A program made the translations under genes and the position numbers. The notes beneath the pieces are model-generated. The model had not been told where the DNA came from and searched no databases. It worked only from the letters and a program-made list of their open reading frames with translations. This document shows, one piece after another, positions 21,124-32,570 of a stretch of 64,000 nucleotides of DNA; the first letter of the stretch is position 1, and each line of letters starts with the position of its first letter. This DNA comes from Harringtonia aguacate (lineage: Eukaryota > Ascomycota > Sordariomycetes > Ophiostomatales > Ophiostomataceae), in contig JACCPH010000007.1 in the NCBI GenBank assembly GCA_014183095.1, forward strand, positions 806,001-870,000. The letters are read 5' to 3'.

Positions 21124-24100
21124 ATGGGACCTACGGAAATCGTGGCCTCCAGGCTTCTCGACTCATTACCAGCTCGGCCACCCACGCCACCTCGGGAGAC
21201 CGGTCACGAGGCTGATATGCCGATGAAGGCGGCCCTGCTCGGAGGCTGCTCGCTCCCGCTCCCCGTGCATCCGTGCGCCAACCTGCAGACCCCCCCGAGC
21301 GTCGGGTCCTCGACCGGAAAGGACGTCGGCTCCGGCAGCCGGAAAAAGGTCGAGTTCTCGGCCCAGGCCGAGTACAAGGAGGCTCCCGTCTACGTCGACG
21401 ACACCGCCGGCTCTTCTTGGGGCCCGATCCGCTCCTCGCTCTCGGTGGTGGCCATCCCCCCTTCCTCGACGGTCTCTCGTCCGGCCAAGTCAATCCTCAA
21501 AGTCACCTCCTACGCGCCTGCCAACGCCGGTGCCCCCGTCGTCATCGCCGATATGCTGGCGTCTACGGTGCAGCAGCTGGCCGGGGCCGACCGCGACTTG
21601 AAGCTCGATGCCTATCTGATGCTGGCTCGTGCCCTCAAGGCGTCGGACAACCTGCCCGACCGCATCGCCCTGCAAAGCAAGATGACGCTCTTCACGCAGT
21701 TCATCCAGCGCGACATCACGGCGGCGCGCACGCCGGCCGGCAAGCTCGACTCGACGCTCGTGATTGCGGCGCTCGACCTGCTCAACACGTTCCTGCGCTT
21801 CTCGGCCATCGCCTCGACGATCCCCAACGACTTTGGCGTCTTCATCATCAACCACTGTATCCGCTGCTTCGAGGTCGGCGACGTCCCTCGCGACGTGCTG
21901 CGGACGCTGATGCGCGTGGCGGCGGTGCAGAGCTTCCCCGCCAAGGTCATGACGTCGGACCGGGTGGGCCGCCTGGTGGCGGCGCTGCACAACATGGACG
22001 AGCAGATGGAGAGCAAGAACACGGTGCTGCTGCGCTGCATCATCTACCGCACGCTCGTCAAGGACCACAAGATGCTGATGGTGGTGCACGCCGACTGGAT
22101 CGCGGACCTGTTCACCGACATGTTGAGCACGGTGCCATACATTCGCGACGCCGCCATCGGCCTGGGCCTCGACGCCGGCTTTGCCCTCGGCCACGAGCGG
22201 CCGGCCTCGCAGCGCGTCATGGAGCTGTTCCAGACGACGGTGGACGACGAGAAGTACTTTGCCTACTACGCCAGCCGGCTGCAGGCCATGATGAAGAACA
22301 AGACGGAGTCGCCGCTCGTCCCTCAGGTGTGGAGCGTGGCCACGCTGTTCTTCCGCTCGCTCGAGAAGTGGGACTACTTTATGCCGTGGCTGCGTCTGAT
22401 ACAGGGCTGCTTCAACAGCAGCGACTTCCGCACGCGCGAGGAGGCCAACTCCGCCTGGAGCCGCTTCACCTACGCCCTGGTGCGCGACAACCGCGGCCGT
22501 CTGCCCAAGAAGGTGGTCCCGATCCTGACAAAGGCCCTGGTCGCGCAGCTGCGCCGCCGAGGCGGCGGCAAGCACACCGACGACCTGCGCCGCATCGTCG
22601 TCGGCTGTGCCTGCAACCTGTTCTACTACACCCTGAGCCCGAACGCGGAGCCCCGCGAGCTCGACGCCATCTGGGACGCCAGCGTGCGGCCCATTGTGAT
22701 GCAGCTGCTCGAGCAGCCGGCCTCGGACGAGGCCACCAAGGACCGGCGAAAGGCCAGCCAGGCCACAGCCAGTGCCATCCTCACGGGCCTCGTCAGCTGC
22801 GCGTCGCCGCGGCCGTGGAAGGAGGACCGCATTGTCAAGGCGCCGCTCGTGGCGCCCGAAGACCTGCCGGCCGTGGATGCCAAATGGGTCCGCCGCAATG
22901 CCGACCGCATCTTCGCCCTGGTGGGACCCATCCTTGAGCGCAGCTTCCTTGATCTCTCGACGCCGAGAAGCGCCACCCAGATGCTCTGGCGGGCCGTGGT
23001 GGGCGCCGTCGCCGTCGCCGCCGCCAAGGAGGTTAAGGTGTCCACGGAGACGGCCGTCTTTGTCGGCCACGCGCTGTCTCTTCTCCTCAAGGTGTGGACG
23101 TCCGGCGTGCCGACCCAGGCGGAGACGACGACGACGACAATGACGACGACAATAACAAACACGTCCCCTTCTGCCGCTGACACGAGCCGCAGCGACAAAG
23201 GCTTCGCCTCGGCCCAGTTCCTGGCGGCTGCGCGCGAGTTCCTGCTCGCCATGGTGGACTCTCTGGGCTCGCTGCCGTTTACGGAGAAGCAGCTCTCGCG
23301 AGACAACGGCAACGCCTTTGTGCCCGTCGGCACACCGTCTCAGCGGGCCGGCAAGGGTCACAACCACGCCCGGTCGCCGATTCACCACCTCTTCGCTATC
23401 CTCTCCACCCTCCCTCCCGGCATCCAGGACAACGACGACTTTGCCGACTTTGTCGAGTCGGTGTTTGCTCCCTTTTTTTCTGCCAAATCTGTCCGAGGCC
23501 GGCGAAACCTGGCGCTAGAGATGCTGCAGATGGCCCCCATCGACGCCCTGTGTCCGTACGGACCATGGCAGGTCGCGGCCACCCGCATCGCCTACAGCAT
23601 GCACCCCCAGAGCAGTGGCAGCAGCGGCGGTGGCAGCGGCGTCGGCAGCGGAAACGGAAACGGCAGCGGCAGCAGCGGCATCAACAGCAGCAGCAGCAGC
23701 AACCTGGGCATCGGCTACAACTACTACCAGCTGTCGCCCCGCTCTGGGAGCGCAGACAGCCGGCCCGTCGGCCACGAGTTTCGCGAGGTTGTGCGCGTGC
23801 TGGAACGCGGCCTGCGCTCGACTCCGAAGCTGCCCTTTTCGCGGTGGCAGCCGCTCTTCAGCACCCTGTGTGAGCGGGTGCGCGAGGAGACGGGCGATGC
23901 CGGGCTGGCCATGTGCGTCCTGGAGCCTCTGGCCAAGACGATTGCAGAGCTCCGCACGCGCCCCTCTGCCGTGCCGGTCACCTCGACGACCGTGTCGAGC
24001 GCCATGGTCGAGCTGGTCACAGCGGCCGTCTACCCCCGGGACCGCCAGGCGGTCGATGCGGCAAAACGCCGGCTCTGGGGCACCACCATGGCTGTGTCCG

Positions 24101-27100
24101 CTCCGACTGCCCCCTCTGACCCCTTTGACTCGCTGTACAAGGCCGCCAGAGGATCTCTGCAGCAGCTGTACGGCGAGCTCGGGGCACAGGGCCCGTCGAC
24201 GATGGAATGCGCCGCGTCGCTTCTGAAGGCGCTCGCCGGCCTCTTGAGCCGGTGCAACGAGCAGCTCTTTACCAGCGCGCTGGCCGCCGTCCAGGAGGGC
24301 CTCGCCTGCTGGATCCGAGACGACAGCACCAAGCTCAGCCGCCAGGCGCCAGCTGCCGAAGCTGTAAGCGAATTTTTTTTTTCAGACGTCAACGAGGCGT
24401 GAGATGATCGAGATATGACTGACTGACCCAATAATACAATACAGGCAAAGCTAGTGTGGAACACGTCCTGCTCCATCCTTGAGCGCACGACCGACTCGAC
24501 CAGTTTTCCCCTGGCGTCTCTCGAGACTCTGCTCTGCGCTGCCTTTTCCAGCAAGCACCGGCACATTGTCAACACGACGCTCACCATGTGGAACCAGATC
24601 TTTGGCGGCCACGTCGGCGCGGTCGACTACCCACCGAAGCTCCAGGCCGCTCTCGCCGCTCTCCAGCCTTTTGTCGACGTGGCCATTCCAGGACTGGAGG
24701 TGAGCGAGGAGGTCGAGCTGGACGACGCACGGCAGCAGCAGAAGCAGCAGCCCACGCCCATGTTCGTCGACTCCCAGGACGACATGGACGCTCTTGTCCA
24801 CTTTTCCTCGACCGCCACCTCGACCAACCCCCAGGTGACGACGCCCAGGCCAGCATCGTCATCCTCATACCCAATACGCTCGCCCATGGCCATTCCGCTC
24901 ACGCTGTCGGCGCGGCGGCACGCCGCCCCTCTTGCCACGACGACACCATCGTCTGTCAACAGCGTCTCGTCCCTGAACAGGAGCAAGGGCGCCCGGCGAC
25001 AGGAGGCAACAGGTGCCAAGCCGCGGCGGCCTCGGCACGAGGACTCGCAGATCGAGTTTACCGAGATTGGTTCTACCCCTCCACTGCCGAGCAGCGACGC
25101 CGTGACGGCGACAGACGACAACGGCATCGGGCACGCGGGCGTGGAGGAGTCGCAGATCCTGACGGAGAGGCAAAAGGAGGTACGCGACCGCCAGCGCCAG
25201 ACGGGCGCCTTGTACTCGGACATCCTGAGCTCGAGCCCGAGCAGTGTTGCCCACCCGCCGGCCTACTTGTCTACTATGACCCCGGAGATCATAATTCAGG
25301 AGCCACAGGAGCTGCCAAGAGAGGAGAGCGAGCAGCCGCAGGAGGCGGAGGCAGAGGCGGCAGAGGCGGAGGCAGAAGTGGAGGCGGAGGAGGCGGAGGA
25401 GGCGGAGGAAGCGGAGGAGGAGGCAGAAGCGGAGGAGGAGGACCACGACGAAGTGGACGAAGAAATGCCCCCGTCGTCGCCCATCCAGGAGGACATGGCG
25501 CTGCCGGAGCAGCCGCGGGCGGCGACGCCCGAGCCGGCGGCTGTGGCCAGCACCGCGACCGGCGGGTTCGACGAGTTTATTGCGTCGACGCCGACGCCGC
25601 GCCGGGGCCAGACGCTGGCCATCCCCGTCATCAACGACAACGACCCGCCGTCGTCGCCACCGGAGCCTCGCCGCTATCCGCTCCTGCCCGAGATTTCCTC
25701 CGCACGATCGCGCAGCAGCAGCATTCTGGACGAGTGGCAGTTCTCGTCGTCTCCCATGTCTGGGTCGCCCATTGCGGCGCGCCACACGGTCCCGGAGCCG
25801 GAGCTCAGCCTCGAGGGCCTCGAGGGCCTCGAGGGAGTCCTGGACGGGGAGCAGGACGTTCTGCCTCTTCGTGTAATATCCGGGGCATCGCTGGAGAACG
25901 TCAACACCACCGATACGGATGTCGACGACGTTGTCATGGACGACGCCCCGCAGTCGGATCTTTCCGACTTGACCTCATCCCAGAGGCTGGTTGTCGAGAT
26001 CTCGCCCTTTGCGGACGGCGAGGGCAAGAGCAAGGGCAAGAGCAAGCTGGTCGAGCCGTCGACGCCGAAGCGCAACCTGCGGCCAAGGCAGAGTGTCACG
26101 CCGTCCCAGCAGACAACGCCGACGACGGCGACAACAACGACATCGACAAACCTTGCTCCGCCTGCGCTGTCACGTGTTCTGCGGGACCCGTCAAAGAAGG
26201 CGACCAAGGGCATCACCAAGTCCAGCCCCATCCGCGGGTCTAGCAGCAGCAGCAGCAGCGGCAGCGGCGGGCGCACACGCACGAAGCGGATGGTTCTGCC
26301 GATGACGACGTCGGCGAGAGCGATGACGATGCCAGTGCCAGTACCGGTGCCGACGACGACGACCTCTACGCAAGACCTGTCGTTTGTCATCAGCGACGGC
26401 GACGAGCGCAGCATGCTGCGGCTGGCCACAGAGCTGGAGAGCCGGCGGTGGCAGTCGTCGCCGGCGACCAAGGCGTCGGCGTCGTCGGCCGGCGATGTCG
26501 ATGAGGTGCTCGAGTGTATTACGGTTTGGACCGGGGAGGGCTCCGTCGACGACGACGACGACGACGTGGCCGAGGACAACGGATCCAGCTCACAGGGAAG
26601 CACGCAGTCGGCGTCCGGCTCACCGCGGCCATCCTCGCGCTCGCGGTCGCGGAAGCGGAAGCGGAAGCGGGGAGCGGCTGCGTCGGCAGACGAGGGAAGC
26701 CCGCGGCGCAGCCGTCGCTTCATGCACGTGAAGCAGCCCATTGTGACGGGCCCCCTTGCAGACGACAGCCAGGGTACCCAGAGCACCCAGAGCACCCAGA
26801 GCAGCCAGGACAGCCTAGAAGCAGAGAGAGAGCGCACGCCCGTACAGAGCCCCACGTCCCTCGACCGCGAGGTACAGTCGCAGCTGGCGCTGGAGCTGGA
26901 AGAGCTCAGCCAGCGCAGCGCGGGCGGCAGCAGGCAGGACGTGGTGGACCTGACGGTCGGCGCGTCTACGGAGTCGGAGTCTGTGGAGATTACAAAGGAG
27001 GCGGCGGAAGCGGCTGCGGAAGCGGCTGCGGAAGCAACAGCGACAGCGGCCCTGGAGGACGACGAGGGCGGCCGCCCCGCCAAGAAGCCCAAGCTGGCCG

Positions 27101-27240
27101 GCATCCTATCGATGCTGCGGAGCAGCCTGGCCCTGCTCACGTCGGCCTCGCTGTCGCGGGACGAGGTGCACGAGATCGAGGACGTGTGCATGGATGTGAA
27201 GCGGGCGTTGTACGATGCCGAGGCGCGGGGACGGCAGTAA
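21124..27240 (+). CDS. RIF1: RIF1, telomere and replication-timing regulator
   Basis: Two exons (21124-24363, 24445-27240) give 2011 residues. The intron has donor GTAAGC, a CTGAC branch and acceptor ACAG, in phase 0. The N-terminus reads SLPARPPTPPRE, a wording seen in fungal Rif1, and the conserved Rif1 helical-repeat domain (about 135-1000) follows. Rif1 limits telomere elongation and recruits protein phosphatase 1 to delay origin firing. Two PP1-docking motifs are visible near the N-terminus: an RVxF-type K75-V-E-F78 and S123-I-L-K126. This N-terminal placement is the yeast arrangement, while metazoans have the motifs near the C-terminus. The C-terminal half is disordered, with an acidic Glu/Ala tract (about residues 1210-1260). 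It ends in a short conserved-looking helical segment (GILSMLRSSLALL, about 1965-2000). Confidence 0.93.
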
Positions 27241-27920
27241 AAAAAAGGTGCCAGACAGGCCCTAGAGGCGTACGAGGATTTGCGGCATTGGTAAGAGGGG
27301 ATCAGGGATTGGGCGTTTTTTTTTTGTATGGTTTTGAGGTCATACGAGCACACCTTTGCCGTATATATGTGGGAGGTGTGTAATATGTGGTTATTTTAGT
27401 CAGCAAGACAGCGTTACGCGAGAATTTGGCCATGAACCATTAATTAATGGGGGGGGGGGTTCTTCCACCAGTGAACAGGGTCGGTGGGCGGTGTTTCACC
27501 GCTGTCTGAGAGCTGAGAGCGAGCGAGAAAGGGGAGATTAAGCGTAGATTTGCATCGACACGTCTTTTTAGTGCGGCGCTGCCCCGCCGAGCCGTTGACG
27601 TCTTGAGCTGTGTATGGGCTGAGCAGCTAGAAAAAAAGGTGGGAAAAGGAGGAGGAGGAGCGAGCGCATGGAGAGCGGGCAGGACAGCCCCGCCTTTGTC
27701 TCGAGTCGGAACACGTTCCTTCCCTTTTTGCTGGCCTGCCATTTTCTATTTCTATTTTTCTTCTTCTGTTTTCTTCTCGTCACTGTCCACACTTTGACAA
27801 GAAAGACGACCGACCCAATCTGATCCGACTCGACACTCTCCCATCATACCTTTTGCGAAAGCACAAATCCGGAAAACGGCAGAACCGCAAACCCGCAAAC
27901 CCGCAACACTACCGAAAGCC
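27241..27920. other. Intergenic region RIF1 / epimerase
   Basis: 680 bp without a gene. It contains T-runs and G-runs (27316-27325, 27450-27460) and an AACCCGCAA triplet repeat (27884-27908) just before the epimerase ATG. Confidence 0.5.
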
Positions 27921-29106
27921 ATGGACCGTGCCAAGCGCCCGAGCGCCCTCGCGGCGACCAAGACGCTGCCGCCGCAGCCCCGCGTGGAGCTGGTGGGCGA
28001 CCGGGTGACGGCGGTGCTGCCGACGGGCGACGCAGTGGAGATTCTGCTGTACGGGGCGACGGTGATTTCGTGGCGCGGGCCGGCGGGGGCCAGCGGATCC
28101 GAGTCAGGATCAGAGCGGCTGTGGCTCAGCGACGCGGCGCGGCTGGATGGCACCAAGGCGGTGCGCGGCGGCATCCCCGTGGTGTTCCCCGTGTTTGGCA
28201 AGGCGGCGGACCCGGCCAGCGCGGCCGGCCGGCTGCCGCAGCACGGCCTCGCGCGCACGTCGCGCTGGGAGTTTCTGGGCAAGACGACGGCGGAGGCGAC
28301 GTCGAGCAAGGGGCCCGGGGTGCCGTCGTCGTCCAAGACGCTGGCGGCAGCAGCAGCTGCTGCATCGTCGTCGTCGTCGTCGACAGGGGCAACAGCAGCA
28401 GCAGCACCCGGCGGCATCCAGCTCGACTTTGGCCTCTCGGCCGCCACGGCCGACCCGGCCCTGCGCGACCTCTGGCCCTACAGCTTCAACCTCATCTACA
28501 GCGTCACGCTCGAGCCCGACCGCCTGACCACCAGCATGGTGGTGACCAACGACGGCGACAAGGCGTTTGACTTTCAGGTGCTGCTGCACACGTACCTGCG
28601 GGTGGGGGTAAGTTTACCTGTTTGTTCTATTGTGTTATTTCTGTGTTTGTGTTCTGTTTGCTCTTTTTGTCTGTTCTGTTTGTTCTGTTGTTCTGTTGTT
28701 CTGTTTGTTCCTCGCTGACCTCCAGGACATCTCCGCTGTCGAAGTCACCGGCCTCGGCGGCGCGCCGTACAAGGACAAGGTTGAAGGCATGGCGGCCAAG
28801 ACGCAGGCCGAGGGCAGTGTGGTGACGATCACGGGCGAGACCGACCGCGTGTACTCGCCGGCCGGCGGGGCGGCGGCGCCCGTGACGGTGCTGGAGGGCG
28901 GTGCGCTGCGGTACGCGGTGGCGCGCGACAACCTGGCCGACGTGGTGGTGTGGAACCCGGGCGAAAAGGCCAAGACGATTGGCGACTTTGAGCCCAAGGA
29001 CGGCGTGCGGCATATGCTGTGCGTGGAGCCGGGGGCAGTGTCCTCGTGGACGACGCTGGAGCCGGGCGACGCCTTTGAGTGCGCGCAGACGATCACGGCG
29101 CACTGA
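27921..29106 (+). CDS. Glucose-6-phosphate 1-epimerase (YMR099C family)
   Basis: Two exons (27921-28607, 28726-29106) give 355 residues. The 118-nt intron has donor GTAAGT and acceptor CTCCAG, in phase 0, joins LRVG to DISAVEV, and is rich in TGTTC repeats. The enzyme belongs to the aldose-1-epimerase-like fold and interconverts alpha and beta anomers of hexose 6-phosphate in the cytosol. The family motifs are GGIPVVFPVFGK, LPQHGLART (catalytic-type H108), HTYLRVGDIS, and the region of DRVY. About 45 residues of Ser/Ala/Gly low complexity (about 121-165, with poly-Ala and poly-Ser) interrupt the sandwich between WEF and IQLDFGL, where relatives have only a few residues. The downstream gene is the convergent DAHP synthase. 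Confidence 0.93.
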
Positions 29107-29220
29107 GGGTGCGTCCGGGGGAGGCGTGATGGCAGAGAGAGAGGAAGACTGTAGAAGCGCAAAACGCAAAAGCGCGGCTCGTATCTAATTAGACTAGCCT
29201 TTTTTAACGCCGTCCCTTGT

Positions 29221-29302
29221 CACTGCCTTTTGTACTGCTTTTGTACTGCCTTTTGTACTGCCTTTTGTACTGCCTTTTGTACTGCCTTTTGTACTTCCTT
29301 TG
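29221..29302. repeat. 12-bp TACTGCCTTTTG tandem repeat
   Basis: About six copies, the second one base short, lying between the convergent 3' ends of the epimerase and the DAHP synthase. It probably falls in both 3' UTRs. Confidence 0.92.
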
Positions 29303-29314
29303 CTGTCCGTGCTA

Positions 29315-29521
29315 TCAGGTCATCCTCTCAGTCGTCCTCTCAGTCGTCCTCTTCTCCTCCTCTTTCCCCCCCTCCCTCGCCCTCCGGAAGTGGTCGGCAA
29401 TCTGAAAGGCCATCTCGAGGGCCTGCTTCTCGTTGAGACGCGGGTCGCAGAAGCTGGTGTAGTTGGTGGAGAGGTCGTCCTCGTCGAGGCCTTCGCTGCC
29501 GCCGAGGCACTCGGTGACGGC

Positions 29522-29554
<33 letters not shown>

Positions 29555-30766
29555 GTAGGTGCCGTGCTCGGTGTGGACGGCGAGCGTCTCGCGCAGCTCG
29601 GCGACAATGTCGGCAAAGTGGCGCGTCTTGACGCCGCCGGCCGTCGTCTGGGTGTTGCCGTGCATGGGGTCGCACTGCCAGACGACGCAGCCGCCGCCGT
29701 ACTCGCTGGCCTCGACGACGCGGATGTGGGCGGGCAGCAGGGCGCGCACCTTGCTGGCGCCAAAGCGCGTAATCACCGTGACCTTGCCGGGCTCGCAGGC
29801 CGGGTTGAGCGTGCGCAGCAGCACCAGCAGGTCCTCGGGCGGCGTGGTGGGGCCGACCTTGACGCCGACCGGGTTGGCGATGCCGCGGAAGAACTCGACG
29901 TGGGCGCCGTCGACCTGGCGGGTGCGGTCGCCGATCCAGAGGAAGTGAGCCGAGGTGTCGTAGTGGTGGCTTGCACCGGCACTAGCACCAGCACCAGCAC
30001 CGGCACCGGCACCGGCACTGGCCCGCGTCATCGGCTCCTCGTACTCGAGCACCAGCCCCTCGTGGCTCGTGAACAGGTCGACCGTCTGCAGCTTGTCGTT
30101 CTTGTCGGCGCCGACGGTGTGCATGAAGCGCAGCATGTCGACGAGGAAGCGCACGGCCTCCTGGTACTTGGCCTTGAGCACAGGGTCGCGCACGTGGCCG
30201 AGGCCCCAGTCCAGCGGCCGGTGCAGGTCGGCGATGCCGGCCGCAATGGCCGCGCGCACGTAGTTGAGCGTGGCCGCCGAGTGGTGGTAGGCGCGCACGA
30301 GCCTTGCCGGGTCCAGCTCGCGCTCGTCCAGCGGGAAGCCGTTGAGGATGTCGCCGCGGAACGACGGCACCGTCCGGCCGTCGGCCAGCTTCTCCACCGG
30401 GCTCGACCGCGGCTTGGCGTACTGCCCCGCCATCCGCCCGATGCGCACCACCGGCTTGTCCGCGCCCCAGATCAGCACCAGGCTCATCTGCAGCAGCAGC
30501 TTGATCTTGCTCTCAATCGCCCCCGCCTCGCAGTAGTCAAACAGCTCCGCGCAGTCGCCGCCCTGCAGCAAAAACGCCTCGCCCCGCGCCACCGCCGCCA
30601 GGTGCGCCTTGAGCCGCTCAATCTCCCGCGGATGCACCAGCGGCGGCAGCCGCTGCAGCTCACGCGTCGCCCGCGCCACCGCCGCCTCGTCCGCGTAGTC
30701 GGGCGACTGCCGGATGGGCATCGTCCGCCACGAGGAGGGCGACCAGGGTCGGGGGTCAGGAGACAT
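29315..30766 (-). CDS. aro-8: Class II 3-deoxy-D-arabino-heptulosonate 7-phosphate (DAHP) synthase
   Basis: A single exon of 483 residues, the usual length for the plant/microbial class II enzyme, which condenses phosphoenolpyruvate and erythrose 4-phosphate in the first shikimate step. Motifs in order are GGDCAELF (metal-ligand Cys), RIGRMAGQYAKPRSS, HEGLVLEYEEPMTR, HFLWIGDRTRQVDGAHVEFF, NPVGVKVGPT, CDPMHGNT and GGVHLELTGDAVTEC. A Gly-Ala repeat insertion (about 14 residues, starting ASAGAGAG) sits between EEPMTR and the YDTSAHFLWIG segment. The last residues (RTTERTTERMT) are encoded by a 13-bp repeat, so the C-terminus may be a recent extension. The symbol follows Neurospora aro-8 by family. 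A TGACTCA element lies about 160 bp upstream. Confidence 0.95.
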
Positions 30767-32570
30767 GGTGGCGGCTGTCGAGAGGGAAGTAGTGAGATCT
30801 CAAAAAATAGGCAAGAAAACAGGCAAGAAAACAGGCAAAATCTCTGTCAAAATAAAGCAATGGAGACCAGAAGATGCTGCTGCATCGTCTTTCAACGTCT
30901 GCATGCGTCCAAAAACAAAAACCGTGACTCATGTGACGTCTAACAAGCGGACCCGCTCTCATTTTTTTGAATGACAAAGACAAAGAGTGGGTCTCGTCGC
31001 CGCGTACGAGCTGATCCAATACAAAACCCGAAGCGGCCATTGGAAATTTCCTATTTCGTCCACGCCAGTGCTGCTCCTGTGAGCCTGTGCTGCTCTGCGA
31101 GCCTGTGCTGCTCCTGCGACACTTGTTAGGACAGCTCTTGTAACAGAGAAACGGCAGAGAATAAAGGCGTATTCTGATTAGGCCTATTCCAGCAGGAATC
31201 AATCCGGCCGACGAAAAGTCTCACAGCACAGTGTGACTGTCCGACTTTGTATAAATATTACAGTGCATCAGCACTGTGTTCGTGATGTAAACGCGTATAG
31301 CTAGCTGCTGTCGGTTTGAAGACATCTGCCACATTGCCTTCAAACTTGTTCATATTGTAGTGTTCCGTTTTTTCTTCTTCGGCAATCAGGTTCACGTGAA
31401 TTACGAATCTGTTCGTACAGTGTCCTCTTTCGGCGGCAGCATTGTGCAGGGGTGTGTGCAGTGCTATCATCGTCTGGATGGCGTCAGCAGCCAACATCCT
31501 CCTTGTGGAGCACGAATTGGCTTTCCTCGCTCAGCCCTACCGCGTCTCAGTCCTTGAAGCTGTCAGCAACGTCGACGGCTCACGTGTTACCGTGTCGTTA
31601 TCGTCCGGAGGTTTCACGACCTTCACCCTTCACATCTTCATCGAGAGCTCTTGAGTTGTGCCGAAAGACGTAGCCAAGCCCGAGAACTGCTCTCTGCAAG
31701 TAAGATACCAACCCATCGGTGCCCCTTCAACCTTTTCCCCAGAAGTTTGGTCGTGGCCAAGCGGGATGAAACATATTGGACGCCAGATCCAGAATTCCAG
31801 ACTATAGATGCAGATCGATGAACCCAATTGAGAATAGGCCGAATCTACTAGCAGACGGGACTTGTCATTCGGGAATCTTCATCCGGCAATTTTCTCGGGA
31901 ATCTTTATTCGGCATTTTTTTTTTTGGCGTTTGTTCGACGAGATGCCGGCACTGACAACCTGTACCGGCCTGGATCCGCGTTGGTTGTATCTTAAAAAGC
32001 AGAAAGGCCAACGCCAGCCCCTCCCCATCCCCACCTCCACCGCGGCCCGCATGATTACCGCCTCGGCCGACCCCGCAGACGGTGCGGTTTTAGGTGCGTT
32101 CCCCCCCCTCCCCCAATTTTCTCGACAGACTCAAGTGCATGTGAATACAAATACTCTTTCGTGAAAAGCTTCTTAGTTACCGACCCTTTTTTAAAATATA
32201 TCTATAAACCAAAAAAAAGAAAAAAAAATGTAACAGATATCGACAGACTCGCCGTCGATGGCACCCTCTCGTCTGTGGAGCAGAAAACAGCGGGCGACGG
32301 TGCAGCGTGCGCACAATGGTTCCTATTGTGGGTGGGCGACACGAGCATGGGGTCGCAGCGAGTGGGCGAGTGCTACGTGTCGCCTGCTCGCGGAGATGTG
32401 CTAGAGTCCGTATGAAAAAAACGGCAGACGGGAAAAACGGGAAAACGGGGAGACGGGATGTTGCGCTCTTATTTTTCTCTGGTCGCTTCCCGCCCCCGCC
32501 CCCTTCTTCGTCTTTGCCTTTCTTCCATTTTGCACGAGCTAGCGGCCGCCCACGTCCGATTCATTTCATT
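30767..32570. other. Divergent intergenic region aro-8 / LaeA-like gene 1
   Basis: About 1.8 kb, less GC-rich than its neighbours. Short frames on both strands around 31258-31670 have no recognisable domains. A CTGTGCTGCTC-type repeat lies at 31067-31111. I see no supportable gene. Confidence 0.45.
30925..30931. promoter_or_regulatory. CPC1/Gcn4-type TGACTCA element upstream of DAHP synthase
   Basis: An exact palindromic-core TGACTCA 159-165 bp upstream of the aro-8 ATG, with a CRE-like TGACGT beside it (30934-30939). This is the consensus bound by Gcn4/CPC1 in amino-acid starvation control. Confidence 0.6.

Noticed and set aside
21490..23388. 632-codon open frame antisense to RIF1
   Set aside because: Arg/His/Val-rich shadow without domains. 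The sense strand is RIF1.
31258..31673. Short open frames on both strands between DAHP synthase and LaeA-like gene 1, possible transposon remnant
   Set aside because: I could not match the peptides to any transposase or other family, and saw no terminal repeats or target duplication.
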